The position numbers were made by a program, and so were the translations under genes. This document shows, piece by piece, positions 24,358 through 32,877 of a stretch of DNA of 40,451 nt. The first letter of the stretch is position 1. Each line of letters opens with the position of its first letter. The notes under the pieces are model-generated. The model was not told the DNA's origin. It ran no database searches and saw only the letters and a list, made by a program, of their open reading frames with translations. The stretch is from Silvanigrellaceae bacterium (lineage in GTDB: Bacteria; Bdellovibrionota_B; Oligoflexia; Silvanigrellales; CANGWC01), in the NCBI GenBank assembly GCA_947457515.1, contig CANGWC010000006.1, positions 1 through 40,451 of the forward strand. The letters are read 5' to 3'.

Positions 24358-26624
24358 AAAAATTTTTTATTATTTTTGGGATCATGGTTGTTATCACAAT
24401 CAGTTTTTCTTTGAGTGCAATATACTTTATCTTTTTAAGTTTACCACCTTTAGATAAAATGACTCACTATGTTCCGCATTTGCCGACTTTAGTTTGGAGT
24501 CAAGATGGATACAAAATTGGAGAAATCTACTTAGAAAAAAGATACCCTAAAAAACTTTCTGAAATATCATCTGTTCTTGTTTCTGCTTTTTTAGCAGCGG
24601 AAGATGGTTCTTTCTATGAGCATCCAGGGATTGATATCTACGGACTCATGAGAGCGACTTTAGACTTTCTTTCTCATCCTTGGCAAAGCAGACAAGGAGG
24701 AAGCACGATCACTCAGCAACTGGCCAAAAATCTGCTTTTAACTAAAGAAAGAACTGTTACCAGAAAAGTCAAAGACATCTTATTAGCCTTAGAAATCGAA
24801 AAAGTCATGTCTAAAGATCAAATCTTGGAACTTTATTTGAATACGCTATTCTTAGGAAATCAATCTTACGGAGTGGAAGCAGCTGCTCAGAACTACTTTC
24901 ATAAAACCAATACCGAACTCACTTTAGGAGAGTGTTCTTTATTAGCCGGTTTACCTCCAGCTCCTTCAGCTTACGCTCCTACAGAGCATAGGGATAAATC
25001 CCGGGTAAGACAGAAATTTGTATTAGATCAAATGATCAGTAATGGACTCATCACTGAAGCTGAGAAGAAGAAAGCATTGGATGAAAATATTAGAGTTTAT
25101 AAGGCTAAATCTCCCAATACAACAGAATCTCCCCATTTTTTTATGGAGATCAAAAAAGAACTTCAAGAACAATGGGGCTTAGCTGATTTAGAAACGGAAG
25201 GCTATCAAGTCCAGACAACTTTAGTTCATTCTTTACAAAAAAGTTTAGAAAAACGATTTACTGAGGAGTTAAAACGATGGGATTATCTAGAGGGTTTTAA
25301 AGGGCCCATTAAACCTACTCAAAAGCAAGACTATCCCAAAGAAGCATTAGGAGTTGTGGAAGATCTTTTGCCTGAGTTAGATGCTGTTCTTTTAAGAGTT
25401 TCTCATGGAGTCGGATTACTCATAAGAGAAGATCATAAAACTCTTTTAAGGGTACAAAGAACAAAAGATTCATCTTTTTCTGATTTTTCACAGCTTCTTA
25501 AAATTGGCGATACAGTTGCCATTACTCTTAAAACACCTGCGTTACCTCAAAGATTTAAAAATACAAAAATTTTTAATGAATCATCCTATAAAGGAAGATT
25601 TACTCTGACAGATAAAGAAAAAATAGAGGCTTCTTTTTTCTTGATGGAAGTGAATACCGGGAATGTTTTAGCTCTTATAGGAGGTCGAAGTTTTGATGAC
25701 AGTCAATATAATAGAGCGACTCTTTCAAAAAGACAGTTAGGCAGTGTTGTTAAGCCATTATATTATAGTTTTGCTATAGAAGAAGGAGAAAGTCCTCTTT
25801 CTATTATTGAAAGTCCTCCCATTGTTTTTGGAGAGTGGAAACCTCAAAACTATAAAGAAGAAGTCATTGAAAATGCAACTATAAGAGAATCCTTGATTCG
25901 TTCTTATAATGTTCCCAGCATTCATTTATTTCAATCATTAGATCCTGAAAAAATACATCAGTTTTTTCAAAGTTTAGGTTATCAATGGCCTAAAAATGAC
26001 TGGTCATTAGCTTTAGGTTCAGGAGCATCTACTCTTCAAGAAATTGTGGAATCTTATACACCTTTTGTTCATCAAGGACAAAAACAAAAGGCAAGATGGA
26101 TACTCAGCATTAAAAATAAAAAAGGACAAGAGATTTCTCCTCCACAAAAGAAAGAAAGTCCTCAAATTTTTTCTGCTGAAACAGCTTATATTATGTATTC
26201 TTTATTAAGAGATGTGGTGACTTTTGGTACAGGTAATCAAGCAGCAAATCTATCTCCTAAAATTGGTGGGAAAACGGGAACATCTAATGGATATACCGAT
26301 GCTTGGTTTGTGGGAGTCACACCGAGTTATGTAAGTGGTGTATGGATGGGATTTGATGACTTTAAAAAAAGTTTAGGTAATCAAGGAACAGGAGGAAGTA
26401 TGGCTACTCCATTATGGAGAGCTCTGACAGAGGAACTCTTAAAATGGACCACGGAGAAAAAAGAACTTGAAAGACCTAAAGATATTACTTACATCCCCAC
26501 AGTTGTCACAGTGCAAAATAAAAAAGTTACCTTAAATATCCCTACAAACAGCAAAAAATCAAAAACAACTCTTAAGTTAGCTCCAAGTCAAAAAGCAGAA
26601 TCTTCATTACGATCTTATCTGTAA
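24351..26624 (+). CDS. mrcA: penicillin-binding protein 1A (glycosyltransferase and transpeptidase)
   Basis: A 757-residue bifunctional class A PBP that polymerises and cross-links peptidoglycan in the periplasm, anchored by an N-terminal helix (residues 5-30). The GT51 domain has Glu84 in AAEDGSFYEH and RQGGSTITQQ at 114-123. An insert at about 310-410 looks like the OB domain of PBP1A. The transpeptidase motifs are S465-V-V-K468, S518-Y-N520 and K641-T-G. The C-terminus has a lysine/threonine-rich tail. The stop at 26624 directly abuts the stop of the convergent gene. It might instead be called ponA or pbpC-like, but the OB insert favours PBP1A. Confidence 0.92.
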   Translation: MVKKFFIIFGIMVVITISFSLSAIYFIFLSLPPLDKMTHYVPHLPTLVWSQDGYKIGEIYLEKRYPKKLSEISSVLVSAFLAAEDGSFYEHPGIDIYGLMRATLDFLSHPWQSRQGGSTITQQLAKNLLLTKERTVTRKVKDILLALEIEKVMSKDQILELYLNTLFLGNQSYGVEAAAQNYFHKTNTELTLGECSLLAGLPPAPSAYAPTEHRDKSRVRQKFVLDQMISNGLITEAEKKKALDENIRVYKAKSPNTTESPHFFMEIKKELQEQWGLADLETEGYQVQTTLVHSLQKSLEKRFTEELKRWDYLEGFKGPIKPTQKQDYPKEALGVVEDLLPELDAVLLRVSHGVGLLIREDHKTLLRVQRTKDSSFSDFSQLLKIGDTVAITLKTPALPQRFKNTKIFNESSYKGRFTLTDKEKIEASFFLMEVNTGNVLALIGGRSFDDSQYNRATLSKRQLGSVVKPLYYSFAIEEGESPLSIIESPPIVFGEWKPQNYKEEVIENATIRESLIRSYNVPSIHLFQSLDPEKIHQFFQSLGYQWPKNDWSLALGSGASTLQEIVESYTPFVHQGQKQKARWILSIKNKKGQEISPPQKKESPQIFSAETAYIMYSLLRDVVTFGTGNQAANLSPKIGGKTGTSNGYTDAWFVGVTPSYVSGVWMGFDDFKKSLGNQGTGGSMATPLWRALTEELLKWTTEKKELERPKDITYIPTVVTVQNKKVTLNIPTNSKKSKTTLKLAPSQKAESSLRSYL

Positions 26625-27236
26625 TTATTTAAAAAGAGGCCATTGTAGACCTAGTCCACCGAAGATACCTTCATTATTAAAAGAAAAGATCTGATTGGAA
26701 TTGACACAAGAAGAATCACAGTATTGCCATTCTTCTTGCCAGCCTAATGTAACAGCTACTTTTGCAGAATTTAGAAAAGCAGGTAAAGTAAAAGATGTCC
26801 ATAAAATAGAAAGAAAAACTTTATCTGGTGTAGAAGGATATGAAGAACCATTAGCCATTAAATAGGGATACCAATTCAATGTGTATTCTCCCAGTATAGC
26901 AAAATCACCAAAAGAAATACCACAAATTAAGGAGGGCAGACTTAAGTATGGACCAAGATCTAGCTGTTGATTTGGCCACATCTGAGAGCCTACACCTAGA
27001 GCTGTTCCTAAAATTCCTGTAAAATTATCAAAGAATAAAAAATGGTAATGGTATTTTAAATTGATCTGACTCAAGGTAATATTATCTTTATATTCAGTGG
27101 TTTTTAGGGGTTCTAGAAACCGAGAACGGGGTAACCACGTAGAAAGTGAAAACTCTAAATTGTGTCCAAGATGATCAATCCCTCCATAAAGATTTTGAAA
27201 TATTATTATGATCAGAAGGAAAGAATTCTTTTTCAT
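26625..27236 (-). CDS. putative outer-membrane beta-barrel protein
   Basis: A 203-residue protein. The ATG at 27236 gives a good signal peptide (M-K-K-N, hydrophobic LLIIIIF, cleavage near Y-G-G). A TTG at 27275 would add 13 residues and spoil the signal. The mature part is strand-rich: LEFSLSTWL, YHYHFLFF, GTALGVGSQM, FAILGEYTLNW, AKVAVTLGWQEEW, and it ends in glycine-rich FGGLGLQWPLFK. Two cysteines five residues apart (CDSSC) may form a disulfide. The 5' end overlaps the start of the divergent membrane-protein gene by up to 66 bases. The family is unknown. Confidence 0.55.
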   Translation of the reverse strand: MKKNSFLLIIIIFQNLYGGIDHLGHNLEFSLSTWLPRSRFLEPLKTTEYKDNITLSQINLKYHYHFLFFDNFTGILGTALGVGSQMWPNQQLDLGPYLSLPSLICGISFGDFAILGEYTLNWYPYLMANGSSYPSTPDKVFLSILWTSFTLPAFLNSAKVAVTLGWQEEWQYCDSSCVNSNQIFSFNNEGIFGGLGLQWPLFK

Positions 27237-27641
27237 GGGATTATTTTTTGTTCCTATTTTTTTGCAACATATCAACAGCCATTTAAAATAAGAGAAGATG
27301 CTTATTTTACAGCTTCTTTATTTTGGATGATATGTTTGATCTCTGCAATTTTTCCGAGAGTATTTTCTCAAATAGCCTTATGTCGGTTATGCTTTTTGAT
27401 GTGGGTAAATTTAATAGAATCTCCCTGGGAAAAAACAATGGTATTTATTTTAGCAACGTACAGTGAATTGATTCACTCATCTTATTTTGATGAGTGGGGA
27501 GGAAAATCAGAATTGAATTTTGAATTTTCCCCTACAACCTCCAAGTACTCTATTTTGACTTTAGGGATGATTTTTATACTAGGTACAGTTCTCTGTTTCT
27601 ATCCTAGCCTTATCCCTTTTATTTTAGCTGGGATCCTCTAA
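27171..27641 (+). CDS. small integral membrane protein, unknown
   Basis: A 156-residue protein with about four hydrophobic segments (residues 18-32, 45-62, 64-78 and 126-154), separated by a short acidic loop that includes DEWGGKSEL. It is probably an inner-membrane protein. The ATG at 27171 is chosen over a GTG three codons earlier; neither has a clear ribosome site, and both make the 5' end overlap the divergent beta-barrel gene. The TAA stop is immediately followed by the ATG of the AI-2E-family gene, so the two genes probably act together. No family is recognised. Confidence 0.5.
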   Translation: MINPSIKILKYYYDQKERILFHGIIFCSYFFATYQQPFKIREDAYFTASLFWMICLISAIFPRVFSQIALCRLCFLMWVNLIESPWEKTMVFILATYSELIHSSYFDEWGGKSELNFEFSPTTSKYSILTLGMIFILGTVLCFYPSLIPFILAGIL

Positions 27642-28718
27642 ATGAAAACTCATAGAAATCAGGTTATATTCTTCTTTTTAAGTCTCTTTATTGGAATAGT
27701 AACTTTAGTCATTCTCTTAAAATCAATTTTTATTCCATTAACCATGGCTTATGCAATTTCTTATATTTTAAACCCAACCATTAAATCATTAGAAGCAAAA
27801 GGTATCCCCAGAATCAGATCTTTATCTTATCTTTTTGTCTTTATCATCATTTTAATTTTAGGAATTATTTTATTTATTCTCCCTTATATAGTGGATCAAT
27901 TAGAGGTTCTGATTAAAAGAATTCCTTTTTTTATTGCCTATATGGATAATCAAATTTTTCCTAAAATTTTAAAGTTTTCTGCACAGTTCCTAGGTCCTTT
28001 AAAATTCAATATTAATATGAATCAGTTCTTCTCAGAAGTTTTCCAAGACCCCTTAAATTTTGCCTTAGAAGGAATCTCTAAAAGTATACATGTCATATTC
28101 TATTGGGCTGTTCCTGTGATCATCACTCCTGTGTTTTCTTTTTTGATACTTAAAGATTACGAAAAATATAAAAACAAATTTTATAGTCTTATCCCCATGA
28201 GTTTTAGAACTAAGCTTCAAGGAGTGACTCAAATTCTTGATCACACTCTTCGATCAGTTTTAAAAGGTCAGATCCTCATTGTGGGTTGTATGACAATGCT
28301 TTATTGCATTGGCTTTATGCTATGCGATCTTCCCGCAGCTCTCGTGATTGGCATCATCACAGGCTTTGCTCGATTAGTTCCTTATCTAGATATCTTTGTA
28401 GGACTTGCTTTAACTTTATTTATGCAAGTGACTAATAATGATCTTGATTCATGGTTAAATCTTTTATGGCCTGTTCTCACTATCCTCATCATTCAAGGGA
28501 TTGATGGAGCCTTCCTCACTCCTAAAATATTAGGACAAGTCTCAGGACTACCCCCCCTTGTTATCTTAATCTCTATTTTTGTCTTTGGAGATTGGCTAGG
28601 AGTTTACGGAGTCTTATTAGCAGTACCCACTATGGCACTAATCGCTATGCTTCTTAAAAATCTCATTAAACAATATAGATTATCTTATTTCTATATGGAG
28701 AAAGAAGATAAGCTCTAG
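27642..28718 (+). CDS. AI-2E family transporter (PerM-like)
   Basis: A 358-residue inner-membrane protein with the family layout: an N-terminal pair of helices, a large soluble segment (about residues 90-160), and a C-terminal block of helices containing LRSVLKGQILIVG, then GFARLVPYLDIF, then QGIDGAFLTPKILGQVSGLPPLVILISI. These motifs are diagnostic. Members have been linked to export of AI-2 (TqsA) or to sodium/proton antiport and sporulation channels, so the actual substrate cannot be inferred. It follows the small membrane protein without a gap and converges on the 28740 gene, 21 bases away. Confidence 0.85.
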   Translation: MKTHRNQVIFFFLSLFIGIVTLVILLKSIFIPLTMAYAISYILNPTIKSLEAKGIPRIRSLSYLFVFIIILILGIILFILPYIVDQLEVLIKRIPFFIAYMDNQIFPKILKFSAQFLGPLKFNINMNQFFSEVFQDPLNFALEGISKSIHVIFYWAVPVIITPVFSFLILKDYEKYKNKFYSLIPMSFRTKLQGVTQILDHTLRSVLKGQILIVGCMTMLYCIGFMLCDLPAALVIGIITGFARLVPYLDIFVGLALTLFMQVTNNDLDSWLNLLWPVLTILIIQGIDGAFLTPKILGQVSGLPPLVILISIFVFGDWLGVYGVLLAVPTMALIAMLLKNLIKQYRLSYFYMEKEDKL

Positions 28719-28739
28719 TGAGACATAGATATTTGGTGA

Positions 28740-29153
28740 TTATTCTATGGGGTATTCACTGCGGTTATAATAAGATATCCAAGTATCTGCAAATTCAAAA
28801 AGACTTGATATTGCCATGTACTTTTTAACTTTTGTAGCATGCATTGAATCACCTTCTAATAAGAAAACTTGAACCAGTAAGTCCTCTGCAATCTTTTTGG
28901 GGGATAAAATCAGTTCGGGTTTTTGTGTTTCTAATTGATCTATTTTTAATTGAGCTATTAATTTATCAGATAATTGAGGAAGTTTTTCTAATTGAGAGAT
29001 GCAGTCTCTTAAGAAAAGGGTTAAATCAGAATGATTCTCTGAAGTTTCAAAGGCAGTCCAGTGACTTTCAAATTCATTATGAGAGTGAGCATAGGCTTGT
29101 AATTTTAAGTTAAGAGTGAGTAGTCCAACAGTAAGAATAAGTATAAATTTCAT
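28740..29153 (-). CDS. small secreted helical protein, unknown
   Basis: A 137-residue protein with a signal peptide (M-K-F, hydrophobic to about residue 17, cleavage near A-Y-A-H). The ATG at 29153 is preferred over an upstream TTG because a GGAGG ribosome site at 29159-29163 lies 5 bases before it. The mature part is rich in leucine and acid residues and looks helical. It has one cysteine. The pattern of two helical blocks, ending AISSLFEFADTWI, vaguely recalls the small paralogues at 156-1158, but the match is too weak to call. Function is unknown. Confidence 0.6.
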   Translation of the reverse strand: MKFILILTVGLLTLNLKLQAYAHSHNEFESHWTAFETSENHSDLTLFLRDCISQLEKLPQLSDKLIAQLKIDQLETQKPELILSPKKIAEDLLVQVFLLEGDSMHATKVKKYMAISSLFEFADTWISYYNRSEYPIE

Positions 29154-29286
29154 AGGTTCCTCCAAGTAACACTAACATGAATATTTGTTTATGAAGGTAA
29201 AATTAATGTTTATTTTAAAATATTTGATAAAAAATTTAAATTATTGTAAATACTAGGTATTCCTAGGTTATTGCAATTAGAAATTA

Positions 29287-29313
29287 TTGACAGTTTTATA
29301 AAAAATTTATTAT
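29287..29313 (+). promoter_or_regulatory. candidate sigma-70-type promoter upstream of the 29347 gene
   Basis: A perfect TTGACA at 29287-29292 is followed by AT-rich DNA with TATTAT at 29308-29313 (15-base spacing) or TATTGA at 29311-29316 (18-base spacing). It sits in a 190-base very AT-rich gap, 30-60 bases before the ATG at 29347, and is the clearest -35 element of the gap. The -10 choice is uncertain. Confidence 0.4.
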
Positions 29314-29346
29314 TGATAACTCATAAAATTTTAAAAGAAAGTTAAA

Positions 29347-29763
29347 ATGAAAGATAAAATTTTTACATTTAAAGTGTACTTCGAAGAGAAGGTCTATCGT
29401 GTTATCGAAATACCAGGAGAAAAGTCTTTATATGATCTCGCTGAGGCCATTGTGAAGGCTTTTGGTTTTAACTTTGATCACGCGTTTGGATTTTATAATA
29501 ATATTGAAAATCTTTATGAAAGCGATGAGGTTTATGAGCTTTTTGTTGATATGGGACAATCTGAACCCGGCAAAAAAGGAGTCAAAGATGAAGATGTATG
29601 TGACGTTTTTGAACTTCATAAACAAATGATTTTTCTGTTTGACTACGGTGATGATTGGATGTTTCTCGTGGAATGTAAAGCGATATCTGACAGGGTTTCC
29701 AAAGTTAGATATCCTAAAGTTGCACAGAAAGTTGGAAAAGCCCCAGAACAATATCCGGAATGA
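29347..29763 (+). CDS. plasmid pRiA4b ORF-3-like protein
   Basis: A 138-residue protein of the pRiA4b ORF-3 family (often annotated as IS1096-TnpR-like). The family pattern is visible: IEIPGEKSLYDLAEAIVKAFGF near the start (residues 20-40), then a HAFGFY segment, and later FLFDYGDDWMFLVE (about 97-110) followed by K-x-x-YPKV. The usual end motif APPEDVGG is replaced by APEQYPE, so the C-terminus is a little shorter. Family members are common in accessory regions and on plasmids, but their role is not known. It stands alone with its own AT-rich upstream gap. Confidence 0.75.
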   Translation: MKDKIFTFKVYFEEKVYRVIEIPGEKSLYDLAEAIVKAFGFNFDHAFGFYNNIENLYESDEVYELFVDMGQSEPGKKGVKDEDVCDVFELHKQMIFLFDYGDDWMFLVECKAISDRVSKVRYPKVAQKVGKAPEQYPE

Positions 29764-29817
29764 TGATCTGATTCGTTACTAAAAAATGTATTTACTATCA
29801 ACACCTTGGAAAGCTCA

Positions 29818-30168
29818 TTATTCTAAATAGTTATGAGACAATTGATGAAAATTTCCGATATCTTCCACTAAAGATATAAGACTATCTATAGCTTCTTTTC
29901 TTTCAGCTAGATTTTTAGAATTAAGAGTAGGGAGTTCTTCTATTTTCGCCTTAATACGCAGAACTAAATTACCTAATTGAAAACAACAAGGAAAGCCTGT
30001 AGGGCTTAAATCTCTAGTAGTATCATTAAGATAATCTATAATAAGAGAAGCATCGCCGGTTTCATCAAATGATTGAATGCAATCTCCCAAAGTAGGAGTA
30101 GCCATGAGATGATTGGAAGATAAGCTAATGAATAAGAATACAAAAAATGGGATGAATAAATTTTTCAT
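29818..30168 (-). CDS. small secreted protein, unknown
   Basis: A 116-residue protein with a signal peptide (M-K-N, hydrophobic LFIPFFVFLFISL, cleavage near L-M-A-T). The mature part of about 90 residues has three cysteines, two adjacent (PCC), and two helical segments rich in isoleucine, leucine and acid residues. Start codons at 30177 and 30168 are both possible and neither has a clear ribosome site; 30168 gives the tighter signal. It faces away from the pRiA4b-like gene and lies 67 bases downstream of rpoZ on the same strand. No family is recognised. Confidence 0.5.
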   Translation of the reverse strand: MKNLFIPFFVFLFISLSSNHLMATPTLGDCIQSFDETGDASLIIDYLNDTTRDLSPTGFPCCFQLGNLVLRIKAKIEELPTLNSKNLAERKEAIDSLISLVEDIGNFHQLSHNYLE

Positions 30169-30235
30169 ACAAATCATTAAAATATTTTAATGATTTAGTC
30201 AAAATTCTTTTATGTACAGATAATTTAAGACAGAA

Positions 30236-30451
30236 CTATTCTTTTAAAGATGAACAGAAGTCTGCTAAGTTTTTAACATTAACTTTACCGCAGGCGATTT
30301 CTCTCAGAGCTGTAACAGCTTCTTTATTTCGGCATTGTACAAGAGGTTCACTTCCTTTTTGAAGTTGTCTCATACGTCTAGCTGCAAGCAGCACAACGAC
30401 AAAACGATTAGGAATTTTATCAAGACAATCTTGGATGGATATTCTAGCCAT
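30236..30451 (-). CDS. rpoZ: DNA-directed RNA polymerase omega subunit
   Basis: A 71-residue omega subunit, which helps assemble RNA polymerase by holding beta-prime. The family core is present: SIQDCLDKIPNRFVVVLLAARRMRQL (residues 5-30), then EAVTALREIACGKV (about 44-57). It is a little shorter than the 91-residue E. coli protein. An AGGTG ribosome site is found five bases before the ATG at 30451. The usual gmk neighbour is absent; the divergent gene 43 bases away is the dppA-like gene. Confidence 0.9.
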   Translation of the reverse strand: MARISIQDCLDKIPNRFVVVLLAARRMRQLQKGSEPLVQCRNKEAVTALREIACGKVNVKNLADFCSSLKE

Positions 30452-30494
30452 GGTTCACCTGTGATTAATATAGAAATAAAGGTAAAATAAAAAG

Positions 30495-31988
30495 ATGAAG
30501 CTTTTTATTTCTCTATGTGTTTTTACAATAATGATAAGTATCATTATTTTTCCTAAAAGTCATACTCCTTTTTCATTGGTGGTTGCAATGGAAACAAAAC
30601 CGAGCACTTTGGACCCTAGATGGATTGGGGGAGATGTGAATGCTCAGTATTTAGAAGAACTTCTGTTTTTGCCGCTCGTGAGTTTTGATCCTCAGGGTGA
30701 ACATATGAATGTTATTGCAGAAAGTATAGATTCTCAGGATGGGAAAGTCTGGCGTATTAAACTCAAAAAAGGAGTCTTCTTTGGAAATGGTCAAGAGATC
30801 ACATCTTTAGATGTCGTAGCTACCTATCAGTATTTTTTGGGACCATTAGCTCCTCGAAGAAGCAGTTTTAAAGATGTGATACTGATTAAAGAGATCAATG
30901 CTTATGAATTAGAAATTCATTTGAAAGCACCCTATGTCGCTTTTCCCACGAATTTAACCATTGGAATCCTTCCTAAAGATATCTTCACTCAGAAAGAAAT
31001 CAGTCTGAGTGGATTAGAGTCGGGTCCTTATAAATCAGAATCACAAGAAGATGATAAGTGGTTCTTTGTGCCCAATCCTCGATATAAGAAAGCAGTTAAT
31101 CCTTGGATTTCAGTTCCTAAGATACCTTTAACCATTAAATTTATCCCGGATCCTATGGCTAGGTTAAGTGTTCTGATGAATGGTGATGCAGATCTTCTTC
31201 AAAGATCTTTAGATATGGATAGAATTTATTTTCTTCAAAATCAGTCTCAATATCATCTTAATATTGATTTCGCTCCGAGTTTGGAAACAACTTATTTAGC
31301 TTTTAAGATGGATAATCCCCAGGTTTCATCTTTAGAAGTGAGGAGGAAACTCAAAAACAGCCTGAATATTCCTGAAATTTTAAAAGCATTATTCCATGGG
31401 TATGCAACGGAGGCTAAAGGCATGTTTCCTTCTGTATTTCCCTATTTTTATTCTAGTCATGAGGATCTGAATACCTCAGGTTCTCCGGGTGAGCTTGATG
31501 ATATGACATTGACTTTAAGCACAGCTAGAGAGTCTCAAATTGTGGCTAAAGTGTTACAAGCACAATGGAAAGAAGCAGGAGTCAATATTAAGCTAACTGT
31601 TTTAGAACCAAGTCTATTCCAAAAAGTCATTCAAAATGGGGGAGCTATGATGTGGCTTGGATCATGGATAGGGTATAAAGATCCTGATCATTTAAGATTT
31701 GTTTTTCATTCAGAATCTATCCCTCCGTTTGGAGGTAACAGAGGAAGGTTCCGTAATGCGAAAGTTGATAAAGCATTAAAACTCGGCATGGTTTCTTTAA
31801 ATCATCAGTTACGTAAGTCTTATTATAATGAGGCTCAAGAAGAACTCAATAGAAATATACCCTATATTTATTTATGGCATAGAGATAATTTTGTTATCAT
31901 GTCTCAACAAATTAAAAATTTTCAAATCTTTAGAGATGGAAGATATCTCGGAGTGACTCAAGTCGAAAAAAATGAAATACGTTCGTAA
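30495..31988 (+). CDS. peptide ABC transporter substrate-binding protein
   Basis: A 497-residue SBP_bac_5 family protein (DppA/OppA type), periplasmic or membrane-tethered, that would bind peptides or nickel for the permeases downstream. An N-terminal hydrophobic stretch (about 3-19) is a signal or anchor without a lipobox cysteine. The family pattern ETKPSTLDPRWIGGD, WRIKLKKGVFFGNGQEITSLDV and LEIHLKAPYVAF is clear, as is LRFVFHSESIPPFGGN. Its stop overlaps the permease start by 17 bases. The ligand cannot be read from sequence. Confidence 0.88.
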   Translation: MKLFISLCVFTIMISIIIFPKSHTPFSLVVAMETKPSTLDPRWIGGDVNAQYLEELLFLPLVSFDPQGEHMNVIAESIDSQDGKVWRIKLKKGVFFGNGQEITSLDVVATYQYFLGPLAPRRSSFKDVILIKEINAYELEIHLKAPYVAFPTNLTIGILPKDIFTQKEISLSGLESGPYKSESQEDDKWFFVPNPRYKKAVNPWISVPKIPLTIKFIPDPMARLSVLMNGDADLLQRSLDMDRIYFLQNQSQYHLNIDFAPSLETTYLAFKMDNPQVSSLEVRRKLKNSLNIPEILKALFHGYATEAKGMFPSVFPYFYSSHEDLNTSGSPGELDDMTLTLSTARESQIVAKVLQAQWKEAGVNIKLTVLEPSLFQKVIQNGGAMMWLGSWIGYKDPDHLRFVFHSESIPPFGGNRGRFRNAKVDKALKLGMVSLNHQLRKSYYNEAQEELNRNIPYIYLWHRDNFVIMSQQIKNFQIFRDGRYLGVTQVEKNEIRS

Positions 31989-32877
31989 AATATTATCTTT
32001 ATTATTGAGTTTATGGTTATTGCTGACCATTATTTTTTTCTTACAAAGATTACTTCCAGGGAATCCTGCAGAACTGATTTTAGGAGTTGATGCTTCGGAG
32101 GAATCTAAAAGAATTTGGTTGCAACAACATGGAATGGATCTTTCTTTAATCACTCAATATCAAAATTATTTTTTAGGTCTGTTGAAAGGGAATTTAGGAA
32201 TTACCTATTTTGATGGCACGGAGATCACACCCCTTTTATTGAAAAGATTAGGTGTTTCTATGCAGCTTGGTTTCTTTGCGTATATTGTTGCTCTTTTGGG
32301 AGCCATGCTTGCTCTTTATTTTTCGGAAAGAAATCAATTCTTAAAAAGCATCATTAAAAATGCTGCTTTTGTTTCAGCTTCTTTACCTGGATCTATTTTG
32401 GGTCCTATCCTGATTTGGCTTTTTGCTGTGAAGTTTCAAGTTTTTCCCGTGGGAGGGATGCAGGGAAGCATATCTTTAATTCTTCCTATGATCACTTTAG
32501 CCGTTCCTTTAATGGGTAACCAATTTAGATATTTAGAATCCACTATAAAAGATATTTCTCTTAAAGAATTTATTCGTGTGGCTCGAGCTAAAGGTGTCAG
32601 TGAACACAAACTTTTTATGACACATAAGTTAACATTGCTTTTCTATGCAGCACTTCCTATTTTTTCTTTACAATTAGGAGCTCTTCTCACAGGAGTGGTC
32701 ATCACTGAAGTTGTGTTTTCTTATCCAGGTTTAGGAACGTTAACTTTACAATCTGTTTTAATGAGAGAGTATTCATTAGCATCTGCTTGTGTTTTAGTAA
32801 CAGCAACCATGTATATTATTATAAATACCTTAACTGATTTATTTTTAAGTATGAAGGATCCTCGAAGATATGGCTAA
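31972..32877 (+). CDS. peptide ABC transporter permease, DppB type
   Basis: A 301-residue inner-membrane permease with six predicted helices. The N-terminal LLSLWLLLTIIFFLQRLLPGNPAELIL is the DppB/OppB signature, and EFIRVARAKGVSEHKL (about residues 198-213) is the EAA loop that contacts the ATPase. The LTGVVITEVVFSYPGLGTL segment is also typical. It overlaps both neighbours (17 bases with the binding protein, 8 with DppC), so the three form one operon. It exposes an ATPase-docking loop, yet no ATPase gene is in the window. Confidence 0.9.
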   Translation: MKYVRKILSLLLSLWLLLTIIFFLQRLLPGNPAELILGVDASEESKRIWLQQHGMDLSLITQYQNYFLGLLKGNLGITYFDGTEITPLLLKRLGVSMQLGFFAYIVALLGAMLALYFSERNQFLKSIIKNAAFVSASLPGSILGPILIWLFAVKFQVFPVGGMQGSISLILPMITLAVPLMGNQFRYLESTIKDISLKEFIRVARAKGVSEHKLFMTHKLTLLFYAALPIFSLQLGALLTGVVITEVVFSYPGLGTLTLQSVLMREYSLASACVLVTATMYIIINTLTDLFLSMKDPRRYG

